A DNA stretch of 62,634 bases. Source: Rubricella sp038526735 (GTDB taxonomy: Bacteria; Pseudomonadota; Alphaproteobacteria; Rhodobacterales; Rhodobacteraceae). The stretch covers positions 1 through 62,634 of the forward strand of contig JBCBGM010000013.1 in assembly GCA_038526735.1 (NCBI GenBank), written 5' to 3'. Below, piece after piece: positions 51,378-60,829 of the stretch (position 1 is its first letter; every line of letters begins with the position of its first letter). A program made the position numbers and the translations under genes. The notes under the pieces are model-generated. The model was not told where the DNA came from. It did no database searches and saw nothing but the letters and a program-made list of their open reading frames with translations.

Positions 51378-53681
51378 ATGACGAAATTCGGTATCAGCCA
51401 ATCCGTTCCCCGCAAGGAAGATCAACGCTTTCTGACAGGTCAGGGGCGCTATATCGATGATATTGCACCTGAAAACGCGCTCTTCGCTGTCTTCGTGCGC
51501 AGCCCCATCGCCCATGCGAACATCAGCTCGATTGAGACCGAAGACGCCCTGAGCATCGACGGCGTCCGCGCCATTTTCACCGCTGCCGATTTCACCGGCA
51601 AGATGAAGAACGCGATGGACTTCTCCCGCGTCACCAACCGCGACGGCACCAAAGGCGCCAACCCAGTGCGCCCAATCCTCGCCGAAGAGCGTGTGTGCTA
51701 TGTCGGAGAGGCCGTTGCTGTGGTTATTGCAGACAGTCTGGCGGCCGCAAAAGACGGGGCTGAGGCTGTTTTTGTGGACTATGAGGAGCGTCCGGTCTCT
51801 GTATCTCTGCGCCCCGGTGGGCCAGTGATCCACGCTGAGGCGCCGGAAAACCGCGCCTATGATTGGGCGCATGGCGATGCGGAGGCCGTAACTGAGGCGT
51901 TTGAGAAGGCGGCCCATGTGATCTCGCTCGACATTGCCGACAACCGCGTCTTCGCCGATCCGATGGAGCCGCGGGGCTGTTTTGCCGAAACGCTTGAGGG
52001 TGGCCGCCTGCATGTCGCCATCAACGGCCAAGGGGTGTGGGGCGCGAAAAACGAGATCGCCTCGAAGTTTGGCATAGAGCCCAGTGACGTGCGGGTCACC
52101 AACCCGGATGTGGGCGGCGGGTTCGGGATGAAGGGGTTCAACTACCCTGAGTATTTCGCCGTCGCCTTTGCCGCCCGAGAGCTTGACGAGCCCGTGCGCT
52201 GGATCGCCGATCGCTCTGAAAGCCACCTCTCAGACAATGGCGGACGGGCGCTCGACACCCGCGCCTCAGCCGCCTTTGATGAAACGCACAAGCTTATCGG
52301 CCTCAAGATCAAAACCTGGTCGGACCTTGGGGCCTATAACTCCTCTTACGGGCAGTTCATCCAGTCCGAGCTGGCGCTGAAGGTGTTTACCGGGGTCTAT
52401 GACATCCAGACCACGCTGTTTGAGGTGGAGGGCGTCTACACCAACACCACGCCCACCGACGCTTACCGCGGCGCAGGCCGCCCCGAGGCGATCTATGTGA
52501 TTGAGCGATTGATGGATTTTGCCGCCCGCCAGCTGGGCGTTGACCCGATTGAGCTGCGCGCGCGCAACTTCATCAAGGCTGAGCAGATGCCCTACCGCTC
52601 CGCCGCCGGAGAGCTTTATGACGTCGGCGATTTTGCCCGCGTTCTGGAGCGCGCTAAGCGGGAGGCTGACATCGACGGGTTCGCGGCGCGGCACGCGGAA
52701 AGTGCCACGCGCGGCAAGCTGCGGGGGCTTGGCCTGTCGTACTACATCGAATCGATCCTGGGCTCTCCGAGCGAGGGGGCGGAGATTGCCTTTGCTGAGG
52801 ATGGGATGGTGGACCTCTACGTCGGCACCCAGTCCAACGGGCAGGGGCATGAGACTGTGTTTGCGCAAATCCTGCACGCCAGAGCGGGCATTCCGTTTGA
52901 GAAGGTGCGCTTTGTGCAGGGCGATTCTGACCGCATCGCCAATGGCGGCGGGACGGGTGGCTCTCGCTCTGTCACTGTTCAGGGCAACGCGATCAACACC
53001 ACCGCCGACGAGATGATCCGCCGCTTCCGCCCCTTGGCCGAGGATGAGCTGGAGGCTGCGAGCGCGGATATCGACTTTGAGGATGGGGAGTTCCGCATCC
53101 TTGGCACCGACAAGTCCGTCAGCCTGATGGAGCTGGCCGAAGTTGCCCGGCGCAAGGGCATGGAGGAGCTGTTGTCCACGAAGGGCAAGCACACACTGCC
53201 GGGGCGGTCATATCCGAACGGCGCGCATTTCGCGGAAGTTGAGATCGACCCCGAGACCGGCGTCACGCAGGTGGTGAAATACACGGTCGTCGATGACTTC
53301 GGCGTCTTGATGAACCCGATGCTCGCCGAGGGTCAGGTGCATGGCGGAGTGGTGCAGGGCATCGGGCAGGCGCTGATGGAGAACGTTGTCTATGACAGCG
53401 AGGGGCAGCTTTTGAGCGGCACGTATATGGACTACGCGATGCCGCGCGCCTCTGACATTCCGCAGATGCCATTTCACACAGAGCTTGTCCCCTCCACCGC
53501 CAACGAGATCGGCATGAAGGGTTGTGGTGAGGCAGGCACCGTTGGCGCTTTGGCCGCTGTTGTGAATGCAGCGCTTGATGCGGTCTGGGACCAGGGTGTG
53601 CACCATATAGATATGCCGCTCACCCCGATGCGGATGTGGTCCTGGTTGGAGCAGCCGCGCCAAGCACTGGCCGCGGAGTAG
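51378..53681 (+). CDS. xanthine dehydrogenase family molybdopterin-binding subunit (CoxL-like, form II)
   Basis: The 767-residue protein has the MCD-binding subunit motifs RFLTGQGRYIDD, GGGFGMKGF and the active-site AYRGAGR. The latter marks form II (CoxL-like with unknown substrate), not true CO dehydrogenase (AYxCSFR). The C-terminal GCGEAGTVGALAAVVNA is intact. No small 2Fe-2S (CoxS) or FAD (CoxM) subunit gene is adjacent, which is unusual. The start MTKFGISQSV matches the family; a longer frame lacks support. Confidence 0.9.
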   Translation: MTKFGISQSVPRKEDQRFLTGQGRYIDDIAPENALFAVFVRSPIAHANISSIETEDALSIDGVRAIFTAADFTGKMKNAMDFSRVTNRDGTKGANPVRPILAEERVCYVGEAVAVVIADSLAAAKDGAEAVFVDYEERPVSVSLRPGGPVIHAEAPENRAYDWAHGDAEAVTEAFEKAAHVISLDIADNRVFADPMEPRGCFAETLEGGRLHVAINGQGVWGAKNEIASKFGIEPSDVRVTNPDVGGGFGMKGFNYPEYFAVAFAARELDEPVRWIADRSESHLSDNGGRALDTRASAAFDETHKLIGLKIKTWSDLGAYNSSYGQFIQSELALKVFTGVYDIQTTLFEVEGVYTNTTPTDAYRGAGRPEAIYVIERLMDFAARQLGVDPIELRARNFIKAEQMPYRSAAGELYDVGDFARVLERAKREADIDGFAARHAESATRGKLRGLGLSYYIESILGSPSEGAEIAFAEDGMVDLYVGTQSNGQGHETVFAQILHARAGIPFEKVRFVQGDSDRIANGGGTGGSRSVTVQGNAINTTADEMIRRFRPLAEDELEAASADIDFEDGEFRILGTDKSVSLMELAEVARRKGMEELLSTKGKHTLPGRSYPNGAHFAEVEIDPETGVTQVVKYTVVDDFGVLMNPMLAEGQVHGGVVQGIGQALMENVVYDSEGQLLSGTYMDYAMPRASDIPQMPFHTELVPSTANEIGMKGCGEAGTVGALAAVVNAALDAVWDQGVHHIDMPLTPMRMWSWLEQPRQALAAE

Positions 53682-53758
53682 ACCTAGGTCACACAGTCGC
53701 TCTCGTTTTGGTTGCATCGCAGCAGAGCCAGCGTAGATTGACCGCGCTGGAGGGCACG

Positions 53759-54439
53759 ATGGGATTCTTTGATTTCGTATCTGAACTCGACCATTTCGGT
53801 CGAGATCCGTACCCAGAAGTGCGCCTAAACACGCGGTACGACCTGCTGGTCGAACCCTACCGCGAAGAGATTGAGGGCGCCCGCGTGCTCGATCTGGGTG
53901 CCAAGGATGGCCGCTGGTCTTATGCCTTGGCGGCCGCCGGCGCCTCTGAGGTGGTTGCGGTGGAGCGGCGCGCGAGTGTCGCCGCGTTGATCGAAACCTA
54001 TCCGCAAAAATCTATCCGCGAGCGCATCAACTGGAAGGTGATGGATGTCTATGCGGCGTTAGAGGCTGCCGCCGCGGCTGGTGAAAAGTTCGACATCGTG
54101 GTGGGCTTTTCGACCTTAGGGAATGTGACCGATCCGATCCGGCTGTCCGGCTTGGTGGCGGGTCTGCGCCCGGAGTTGATCCTGTTTGATGGCGAGTTCA
54201 TCCAGCGCGAGGATGCGGTGTTTCGCGTCGTGCGCGCGAAGGGGCCTGGCCCCGGTGGGCCGGAGCCTTTGGCGACCGTTCCCACGAAGGGTGCGATGGA
54301 GTTGATGGCCGGGGTGAACGGCTATGATGTCACCTGGGTGAATTGGGACCGCATCCCACTGCCTGACCGCGCGTTTATCCGGGACTATTACCGCAAGACC
54401 AAGATGCGCCGCGAGACAGCGGAGCTGCGGCGGCGCTGA
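53759..54439 (+). CDS. class I SAM-dependent methyltransferase
   Basis: The 226-residue protein has the SAM motif VLDLGAKDGRWSYALAAAG at about residues 43-61, then VVAVERR as motif II and IVVGFSTLGNV as motif IV. It is of unknown specificity. The start MGFFDFVSELDHFGRDPYPEV was chosen for the compact N-terminus with GGAGGGC just before it. It follows the CoxL-like gene by 77 bases, but no operon link is clear. Confidence 0.82.
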   Translation: MGFFDFVSELDHFGRDPYPEVRLNTRYDLLVEPYREEIEGARVLDLGAKDGRWSYALAAAGASEVVAVERRASVAALIETYPQKSIRERINWKVMDVYAALEAAAAAGEKFDIVVGFSTLGNVTDPIRLSGLVAGLRPELILFDGEFIQREDAVFRVVRAKGPGPGGPEPLATVPTKGAMELMAGVNGYDVTWVNWDRIPLPDRAFIRDYYRKTKMRRETAELRRR

Positions 54440-54454
54440 TCTTTTGGCGCGGGG

Positions 54455-55672
54455 TCACTCGTAAGAGCGCTGATCGTCGATCACCTTGCCGTCGTTGGGC
54501 AGGCTGCCGGGAGTGACGACCTCGATCTTCCCTTTCAGCTTGAGCGTTTCGGCCACGGAGGCGGCGAGGGCGGCTTCATCTGCGCCGATCGCTTCAAACT
54601 GCACGGTCATCGCGTCAGCGGTGCCGTCGCGGGTGGCGACCACGCGGGCCTTGGAGACTTCTGGATGCCGCGCGACCAGTTCGGCCACCTGTTCGGGGCG
54701 CACGAACATGCCCTTGATCTTGGTGGTCTGATCAGCGCGACCCATCCAGCCCTTGATCCGCTGGTTTGTGCGCCCGCAGGGGCTTTCACCGCTCAGCACC
54801 GCAGACATATCCCCGGTGGCAAAGCGCACCAGTGGGTAGTCGGGGTTGAGCGTGGTCACAACGACCTCTCCGACCTCGCCCTCAAGCACCGGGTCGCCGG
54901 TGCCGGGGCGTACGATTTCGACGATGACGCCCTCATCAACGATCATCCCCTCCATCGCCTCAGACTCGTAGGCGATGTTGCCCAAATCCGCAGTCGCGTA
55001 GCATTGCCGGGTGGTGATGCCGCGCGCGGCATAGGCCTCTCGCATCGCCGGGAAGAGTGCACCGCCAGAGACGGCGGCTTTTGTGATGCCCAGCTTCAAG
55101 CCCAGCTCGTCGGCCTTCTCAAAGATCACGTTCAGGTAGTCGGGCGTGCCGGCGTAGGTCGTGATGCCCAGATGCGCCGCCGCCTGGGCTTGCAGCGCAG
55201 TCTGCCCTGTGCCTGCCGGAAAGACCGCAGCCCCCACCGCCTGTGCCGCGTTCTCGAACATCATGCCCGCCGGGGTCATGTGGTAGGCGAAGCAGTTTTG
55301 CACGATGTCGCCCTGCCCGATGCCGATTGCGTGCAGGAACCGCCCCAAGCGCCACCAATCGCCGCCGCGCATCCCCGGCTCATAGATCGGCCCGGGGGAC
55401 TGGAAAACATGCGCGAAGCCACTCGCGGCGTGGGAGGTAAATCCACCAAAGGGCGGCGAAGCCGTCTGCGCCTCCACCAATGCGGATTTGCGCAGAACCG
55501 GAAGCGTCGCCAGAGCCGCGCGCGAGGTGATCGCGCTCGCCTCAACACCCGCCAAGTGTGCAGCACCCCCAGCGGTTGCCTGCGCACGGGCCACGACCTG
55601 CGGCAAGTGCTTAGCCAAGGCGGTCTCGCGGGCGTCGGCGCTGCGGGTTTCGAGGGTGTCGTAATGGGTCAT
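54455..55672 (-). CDS. phenylacetate-CoA ligase family protein (PaaK-like)
   Basis: The 405-residue adenylate-forming enzyme has the PaaK-type FHHAYGMTPAGMMFE-like region (here QNCFAYHMTPAGMMFENAAQA, split), GTPDYLNVIFE, VRFATGDMSAV and the C-terminal IKGMFVRPEQVAEL. It likely activates an aromatic or aliphatic acid with CoA. It lies beside the liv-type transporter (livF-K-M-H-G), a common pairing, so the transporter may bring in its substrate. The longer in-frame start adds 41 residues of no likeness. Confidence 0.85.
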   Translation of the reverse strand: MTHYDTLETRSADARETALAKHLPQVVARAQATAGGAAHLAGVEASAITSRAALATLPVLRKSALVEAQTASPPFGGFTSHAASGFAHVFQSPGPIYEPGMRGGDWWRLGRFLHAIGIGQGDIVQNCFAYHMTPAGMMFENAAQAVGAAVFPAGTGQTALQAQAAAHLGITTYAGTPDYLNVIFEKADELGLKLGITKAAVSGGALFPAMREAYAARGITTRQCYATADLGNIAYESEAMEGMIVDEGVIVEIVRPGTGDPVLEGEVGEVVVTTLNPDYPLVRFATGDMSAVLSGESPCGRTNQRIKGWMGRADQTTKIKGMFVRPEQVAELVARHPEVSKARVVATRDGTADAMTVQFEAIGADEAALAASVAETLKLKGKIEVVTPGSLPNDGKVIDDQRSYE

Positions 55673-55782
55673 GGGTGACGTCTCCGGCGGGTCTTGATCC
55701 GTGTCATGCGGCAATTCACGGAGTTGTGAGTAGAATGGCGGGCCCTTATGCCACGCCCAACGAGAGTTCCAAGAGGATCGCG

Positions 55783-56622
55783 ATGCTCGACACACCTGCA
55801 GCGCTGACCCCCGACGAGATCGACGCGCGGATCAGCTTTCTCGATGAGCTGCAAATCATGGAGATCGACTTTCGCGATCTGCATCTGCACTGCACGGCTG
55901 AGGTCAACGCGATCTATGACCGGGTGGAGGAGCGTATCGAGGCGACCGGGGAGCCTCTGTGGTTTTTCCTGATCGATTATGGCGGCACGCAAGTGGAGCA
56001 GAACTGCTGGTTCTCGTTCTCGCGGCGCGGTAAGGCGCTGAACCTCGCGCATTCGATGGGCACGGTGCGGTTTGACACCACCGAGTGCACCCGCGCGCAG
56101 ATCGAGCGGGATGCGGGGACCGAGGCGTTCGATCCCAACCTCTTTTGCGACCGGGACAAGGCAATCGCGCGGCTGCAGGGGTTGCCCTCGCAACGCCGCA
56201 AAAAGATCGTGCATGTTCCGACGCACACACCAGATGAGATCGCCGCGCGCATCCGGCTGCGCCCGAAAGAGCAAATCGCGGATATTGATCTCTCGGGCTA
56301 CAGCTTTGCGCACTCGCGTGACGTGGATGACTTTGAGGACGCGCTTGAGGCGCGGCTTGAGGGCACCGGCCAGCGCTGGTTCTTTTTGATGAACTACGAG
56401 GGCACGCAGATCGACCCGTCGGCGTGGGTCAGGTTTGCGCAAAGGGGCAAGGCGATGAACGAGCGGTTCTCGCTCGGTTCGGTGCGCTATGCGCCAGGGT
56501 CTGAGACGGAAGTGGATATCCGAATGCGCGCCGAGTCCGGCGGCTTTCGCCCCAACATCCGCAACACGCGCGACGAGGCGTTGGCGCGGATTGAAGAGAT
56601 CCGGGCAGAGCTCGCGCACTAA
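55783..56622 (+). CDS. hypothetical protein with two tandem repeats of one domain
   Basis: The 279-residue protein contains two copies of about 110-130 residues. Copy 1 has EIDARISFLDELQIMEIDF then LWFFLIDYGGTQVEQNCWFSF and SRRGKALNLAHSMGTVRFDT; copy 2 has EIAARIRLRPKEQIADIDL then RWFFLMNYEGTQIDPSAWVRF and QRGKAMNERFSLGSVRYAP. The aligned phrase WFFL-Y-GTQ-...RGKA-N-..S.G.VR is clear. No family is recognised. The start at 55783 has GAGG about 8 bases upstream; a longer start at 55735 is possible. It stands alone, divergent from the PaaK gene. Confidence 0.7.
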   Translation: MLDTPAALTPDEIDARISFLDELQIMEIDFRDLHLHCTAEVNAIYDRVEERIEATGEPLWFFLIDYGGTQVEQNCWFSFSRRGKALNLAHSMGTVRFDTTECTRAQIERDAGTEAFDPNLFCDRDKAIARLQGLPSQRRKKIVHVPTHTPDEIAARIRLRPKEQIADIDLSGYSFAHSRDVDDFEDALEARLEGTGQRWFFLMNYEGTQIDPSAWVRFAQRGKAMNERFSLGSVRYAPGSETEVDIRMRAESGGFRPNIRNTRDEALARIEEIRAELAH

Positions 56623-56909
56623 TCCCCGCTCCAGACAATGCATTGGGGGGAGCCGGGCCGTCGGGAGACGTCGCCGCGCACTTCAAGCTCTAGCTTCACG
56701 GTGGTGGAGTGCCAGCCAAGTGAACCCAGTTTTGCGAGCTCATCCTCTGTCAGGAAAGTGCCGACGCGTTGGGCGAAGCCTTTGAACGGCTGCTCACCAT
56801 CTGCGAGGGCGGCTTTGATCGCGCGGCGGACGGCGTCAAACTTCCAGGCGGGGATGTTGGTCACGCCCTCTGCGGCGGGTATGCGGCAGGCGACTTTCTG
56901 GTCGGTCAT
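56619..56909 (-). CDS. DUF6958 family protein
   Basis: The 96-residue protein MTDQKVACRIPAAEGVTNIP with DAVRRAIKAAL and GWHSTTVKLELEVRGDVSR fits the DUF6958 family of unknown function. It overlaps the cupin gene by ATGA, so they are coupled. It converges on the repeat protein with a 4-base overlap. Confidence 0.8.
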   Translation of the reverse strand: MTDQKVACRIPAAEGVTNIPAWKFDAVRRAIKAALADGEQPFKGFAQRVGTFLTEDELAKLGSLGWHSTTVKLELEVRGDVSRRPGSPQCIVWSGD

Positions 56910-57283
56910 TGGGCGAGTGTTGAGAGCGGCTCCCCGACGCGGACCACGAAGGTTGTGATCGCGACCATGTCGCTCTCTCCGACGTTCGTCAGGCCGCCAT
57001 GCACCTCACCTTCGGGGAAGTAGAGCGTCGCCCCGACCGGGAATTCGATGATGTTGCCGCCCGGCGTTTGGGCGCGGGTGGGTGTGACCACAACGCCATG
57101 CTCATCGCCCGGATGGGTGTGCAGCGGGATCGTGGCGCCCGGTGGCACCGTGAGGCGCATCACCACAACTTCCATCGTTTCAGAGCCGGGCACAGCGGCG
57201 CGGCGGATCTCTTCGCGGGAAATGTCCTGCGCAAAGGCGGGGGCCGTGATGAGAGCGATCAGGAGGGCGAGAACGACGCGCAT
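56906..57283 (-). CDS. exported cupin domain protein
   Basis: The 125-residue protein has a signal peptide (MRVVLALLIALITAPAFAQD) and a single cupin with the metal motif HTHPGDEHGVVV and the second His in GEVHGGL. It is a small secreted metal-binding barrel of unknown activity. Starting at 57283 gives a TGATG overlap with livF; ATG 57295 would add four residues (MAQL) inside the livF end. Confidence 0.78.
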   Translation of the reverse strand: MRVVLALLIALITAPAFAQDISREEIRRAAVPGSETMEVVVMRLTVPPGATIPLHTHPGDEHGVVVTPTRAQTPGGNIIEFPVGATLYFPEGEVHGGLTNVGESDMVAITTFVVRVGEPLSTLAQ

Positions 57284-58098
57284 CAGCTGAGCCATCTCTT
57301 GCGGCGGCGGTAGCTGCGGACATCGCGGAACGACTTGCGGCCCTCTTCGGAGACACCGAGGTAGAATTCCTTCACATCCGGGTTCTCGCGCAGATCATCG
57401 GCGGGGCCGTCCATCACGACGCGGCCACTCTCGAGGATGTAGCCGTGGTGCGCAAAGCGCAGCGCGACGTTGGTGTTTTGCTCTGCGATCAAGAAGGATA
57501 CGCCCTCTTGCTCGTTGAGCGCTTTCACGATGCCAAAGATCTCTTCGACGAGCTGCGGGGCGAGGCCCATCGACGGCTCATCCAGAAGGATCGTTTCGGG
57601 GCGGGCCATTAGCGCGCGGCCGATCGCTGTCATCTGTTGCTCACCGCCCGAGGTATAGCCCGCCTGCGAGGTGCGGCGCTCTTTGAGGCGGGGGAAATAG
57701 GTGTAGACCATCTCAAGCCCCTGCTTCGCCTCAGCGCTGGAGCGGGTGTAGGAGCCGGTGAGCAGGTTTTCCTCGACGGTGAGGTGCTCAAAACAGTGCC
57801 GCCCCTCCATCACCTGGATCACGCCACGGCGCACAAGCTCTGCCGGGTTGAGGTCTTGCACGCGGTCACCGCGATACATGATTGAGCCTTTGGTGACCTC
57901 GCCGCGCTCTGACTCCAAAAGGTTAGAGATCGCCTTGAGGGTGGTCGTCTTGCCAGCACCATTGCCGCCCAAAAGCGCTGTGATGCCCCCTTTGGGCACG
58001 GTCAGGCTGACGCCCTTCAGCACGAGGATCACGTGATTGTAGATCACCTCGATGTTGTTCACTTCGAGCAGGGTTTCGGTCTTGTCGGCGTCGAACAT
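57283..58098 (-). CDS. livF: branched-chain amino acid-type ABC transporter ATP-binding protein LivF
   Basis: The 271-residue ATPase has Walker A GGNGAGKT at 44-51, the signature TSGGEQQM (a common variant of LSGGQQQ), Walker B TILLDEPSMGLAP and the switch His (FLIAEQN). It is followed by a charged C-terminal extension. With LivG it powers the LivHM permease. ATG 58098 is preferred because GGAG lies about 11 bases upstream; 58122 would add 8 residues. Confidence 0.93.
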   Translation of the reverse strand: MFDADKTETLLEVNNIEVIYNHVILVLKGVSLTVPKGGITALLGGNGAGKTTTLKAISNLLESERGEVTKGSIMYRGDRVQDLNPAELVRRGVIQVMEGRHCFEHLTVEENLLTGSYTRSSAEAKQGLEMVYTYFPRLKERRTSQAGYTSGGEQQMTAIGRALMARPETILLDEPSMGLAPQLVEEIFGIVKALNEQEGVSFLIAEQNTNVALRFAHHGYILESGRVVMDGPADDLRENPDVKEFYLGVSEEGRKSFRDVRSYRRRKRWLS

Positions 58099-58155
58099 GT
58101 GAATGGCTCCGGCAAAAGTCATGGGCGCGGGAGAGGTCCCCCGCGCCCGCGTTGG

Positions 58156-59439
58156 TTAGCAGCGAGGTGTGATGTTGTTCTCGGCTGCGAAGGCAGAGCT
58201 GTCTGAATCGATCAGCGGCTGGATGATCTCCATGTCCGGCTCGGACCAGTCAGAGATAAAGCTCCAGGTCTCGGTCGAGGCATCCCACTGGGTCATGGCC
58301 GAGAGGCCCGGGCCACCGTGGTTGGCACACGACGCGGTGAACTCCGGCCCGAAGCCCGGCATGCCGAGGGAGGCCATCAGCTCTTCGTTGATTTCCAGCG
58401 CTTCCATGCCGTCGCGCATCATGGATGCGTCGATGTCCATGACACCGTGGATCTCTTGCGCCTTCTTCACCGACTCGGCCGCGATCATCGCCGCGTACAT
58501 GCCGCGGTTGTAGAGCACAGAGCCGACCTGATCACCGGAACCTGCAGCGAGGCCCGCATCGACGACATACTGCTGCATGTCCTCAAAGATCGGGTAGTCA
58601 TCGCCAACACCGTGGAAGGTGATCGCCTTGTAGCCGTTGGCCGCCTCGCCCACCGGGCGCACGTCATTCTCAGAGCCGGACCACCAGACACCGATGAAGT
58701 CTTCCATCGGGTAGCGGATGTTGGCGGCTTCCTGAATGGCGGTCGGGTTCATCACACCCCAACCCCACATGATGACATTGTCAGGGCGCTCACGGCGGAT
58801 CTGCAGCCACTGCGACTTCTGCTCTTGGCCGGGGTGATCGACCGCGAGGAGGCTCAGGTTGAAGCCGTGCTTCTCAGCGAGGCCCTCAAGCGTCCGGATC
58901 GGCTCTTTGCCGTAGGCGGAGTTGTGGTACAGCAGCGCGATGTTCTTGCCGTTCAGGTCACCATCGTTGCTTTCCAGCAGGTAGTTGATGATGCCCGAAG
59001 CCGCGTGCCAGTAGTTGCCCGGGTAGTTGAAGACGTGGCTGAACACGGCACCGTTGGCCGCAGACGTCCGCCCGTAACCCATCGAGTGGATCGGGATACC
59101 GTCAGCGGTGGCGCGGGGGATCAGCTGGTAGGTGATACCGGTCGAGAGCGGCTGATACACCAGAGCACCTTCGCCCTTGGTCGCCTCATAGCACTCCACG
59201 CCACGCTCGGTGTTGTAGGCGGTTTCGCACTCGATCACGCGGGTTGCCACGCCACCGATGCCACCGTCACGCTCGTTGAGCAGGGTGAAGTAATCCGCGT
59301 AGCCATCCGCGAACGGGATGCCGCCCGCCGCATAGGGGCCGGTGCGGTATGAGAGCGATGGGAACACGAGGTCTGCCATCACCGGGCTTGCCGCCATGAT
59401 TGCCACGACCGAGGCCGTTGCCAGTTTGTTGAGCTTCAT
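58156..59439 (-). CDS. ABC transporter substrate-binding protein LivK-like
   Basis: The 427-residue protein has a signal peptide (MKLNKLATASVVAIMAASPVMA) and a type 1 periplasmic-binding fold (Peripla_BP_6): ADLVFPSLSYRTGPYAAGGIP, ALLYHNSAYGKEP and VMWGWGVMNPTAI-like pieces. It delivers the substrate of the liv permease. The likely ligand is not branched-chain amino acids alone, since the neighbour is a PaaK-like CoA ligase. GGGAGGA precedes the ATG. Confidence 0.9.
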   Translation of the reverse strand: MKLNKLATASVVAIMAASPVMADLVFPSLSYRTGPYAAGGIPFADGYADYFTLLNERDGGIGGVATRVIECETAYNTERGVECYEATKGEGALVYQPLSTGITYQLIPRATADGIPIHSMGYGRTSAANGAVFSHVFNYPGNYWHAASGIINYLLESNDGDLNGKNIALLYHNSAYGKEPIRTLEGLAEKHGFNLSLLAVDHPGQEQKSQWLQIRRERPDNVIMWGWGVMNPTAIQEAANIRYPMEDFIGVWWSGSENDVRPVGEAANGYKAITFHGVGDDYPIFEDMQQYVVDAGLAAGSGDQVGSVLYNRGMYAAMIAAESVKKAQEIHGVMDIDASMMRDGMEALEINEELMASLGMPGFGPEFTASCANHGGPGLSAMTQWDASTETWSFISDWSEPDMEIIQPLIDSDSSAFAAENNITPRC

Positions 59440-59506
59440 GTTGTCCTCCCTAAGGTCTTTCGAAGCGTATTTTCCCGGTTGATCCGGGTTGTTTGGACCG
59501 CCCACA

Positions 59507-60628
59507 TTAATGCGGGAACGGCCAGAGTCTCAGTTTTTCTTTCGCCAGCCGCCAAAGTTGCGCGATGCCGTGCGGCTCCAGGATCAAAAAGGCGACAATC
59601 AGCGCACCCACGATCACGAACTGGAAATGCGCCGCGATATCAGCAGGCCAGCCGAGCGTGTCGACCATCAGCAGCTTCAGGATCACCGGCAGCAGCACCA
59701 GGAACGCCGCCCCAGCGAAAGAGCCGAAGATCGAGCCGAGGCCGCCGATGATGATCATGAACAGGACGAGGAATGACTTCTGGATGCCAAAGGCCTCGCC
59801 CACTTCCACCGCGCCTAGATACACCGCAAAGAACAGCGCACCCGAGATGCCGACAAAGAACGACGACACGGCAAAGGCCGACAGTTTCGTCCACAGCGGG
59901 TTCACGCCGATGATCTCTGCCGCGATGTCCATATCCCGGATCGCCATCCAAGAGCGCCCGATCCGCCCGCGCGTGAGGTTGCGGGCGATGACGCCGACCA
60001 CCACGACGAAGAACAGGCAGAAGAGATACACCGCCCACGGCTCCGTGTTGGGGCCGGTGACGGCTTGGCCGAGGAAGTGCCGCTCTGGCGCGTTGATCTG
60101 GCCGGAGGCGGAGTAGTTGTAGAACCAGCTGACCTTGTTGAACATCCACACGAGGAAGAACTGCGCCGCGAGTGTCGCCACCGCGAGGTAGAAGCCTTTG
60201 ATCCGCAGGCTGGGCAGGCCAAAGAGCACGCCCACAAGTGCCGTCACAAAGCCGGACAGGATGACCGAGAAGAAGATGTTGATTTGCGGGAGCGCATACC
60301 GCACCCACTCGCCGTCTTGCATGAGGTAAATGTCGACGCCGGTCATGAACTTGTAGCAAGCATAGGCCCCCACAGCCATGAAGCCCCCGGTGCCCAGCGA
60401 GACCTGCCCGCAATAGCCGGTGAGGATGTTCAGCCCGATCGCCGCGATGGCGTAGATCAGGAACGGCAGCATGATCGCGTTGACCAGATAGTCAGTCATC
60501 ACAAAGGGCATGATGACCAGCGCAACTGCGAGCACCGCGTAGTAGCGGTTCCGATCAAACGCGATCGGGAAGGTCTGATTGTCAGCGACGTAGGAGGTCT
60601 TAAAGTCTCCGGCTTCACGGTAGAACAT
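59507..60628 (-). CDS. livM: branched-chain amino acid-type ABC permease LivM
   Basis: The 373-residue permease has about nine to ten membrane helices and the family signature LNILTGYCGQVSLGTGGFMAVGAYA. The EAA-like loop RGRIGRSWMAIRDMDIAAEIIGVNP contacts the ATPases. It follows the substrate-binding gene after 67 bases. The gap to livH holds a 20/22 repeat shared with the livH-livG gap. Confidence 0.94.
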   Translation of the reverse strand: MFYREAGDFKTSYVADNQTFPIAFDRNRYYAVLAVALVIMPFVMTDYLVNAIMLPFLIYAIAAIGLNILTGYCGQVSLGTGGFMAVGAYACYKFMTGVDIYLMQDGEWVRYALPQINIFFSVILSGFVTALVGVLFGLPSLRIKGFYLAVATLAAQFFLVWMFNKVSWFYNYSASGQINAPERHFLGQAVTGPNTEPWAVYLFCLFFVVVVGVIARNLTRGRIGRSWMAIRDMDIAAEIIGVNPLWTKLSAFAVSSFFVGISGALFFAVYLGAVEVGEAFGIQKSFLVLFMIIIGGLGSIFGSFAGAAFLVLLPVILKLLMVDTLGWPADIAAHFQFVIVGALIVAFLILEPHGIAQLWRLAKEKLRLWPFPH

Positions 60629-60829
60629 CAGAGGGCTCCTTTCAGTGTCAGCGCTTCAGACGGCGCGCGCCTGACCTGGGGCTGGCGCATCATGGCGATG
60701 CCACGGCGCGGTTTATGGCTCAAAGCCGCTGAACGGGTGTGCGGTCTGCAGTGTTTGAAATGCGCCTGTGCGAGGGGCAGGTCATACGCGGGCCGTATGC
60801 TGGTCGCATCCGCCCCAGACGGGCTGAAA
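60629..60829. other. 201-base gap between livM and livH, with hairpin and repeat
   Basis: No gene is seen. The stretch holds CATACG / CGTATG (60783-60788 and 60794-60799) as a short hairpin and a 22-base element (60790-60811) that recurs in the next gap. Small frames across it have no coding support. Confidence 0.6.
60790..60811. repeat. liv-gap repeat, copy A
   Basis: The sequence with core ATGCTGGTCGCATCC matches 20 of 22 positions of copy B at 62072-62093. Both copies lie between liv genes and next to hairpins. They may be remains of a small palindromic element. Confidence 0.6.

Noticed and set aside
51378..53681. True carbon monoxide dehydrogenase large subunit
   Set aside because: The active-site loop is AYRGAGR, not the AYxCSFR motif of form I CoxL, and coxM and coxS are absent.
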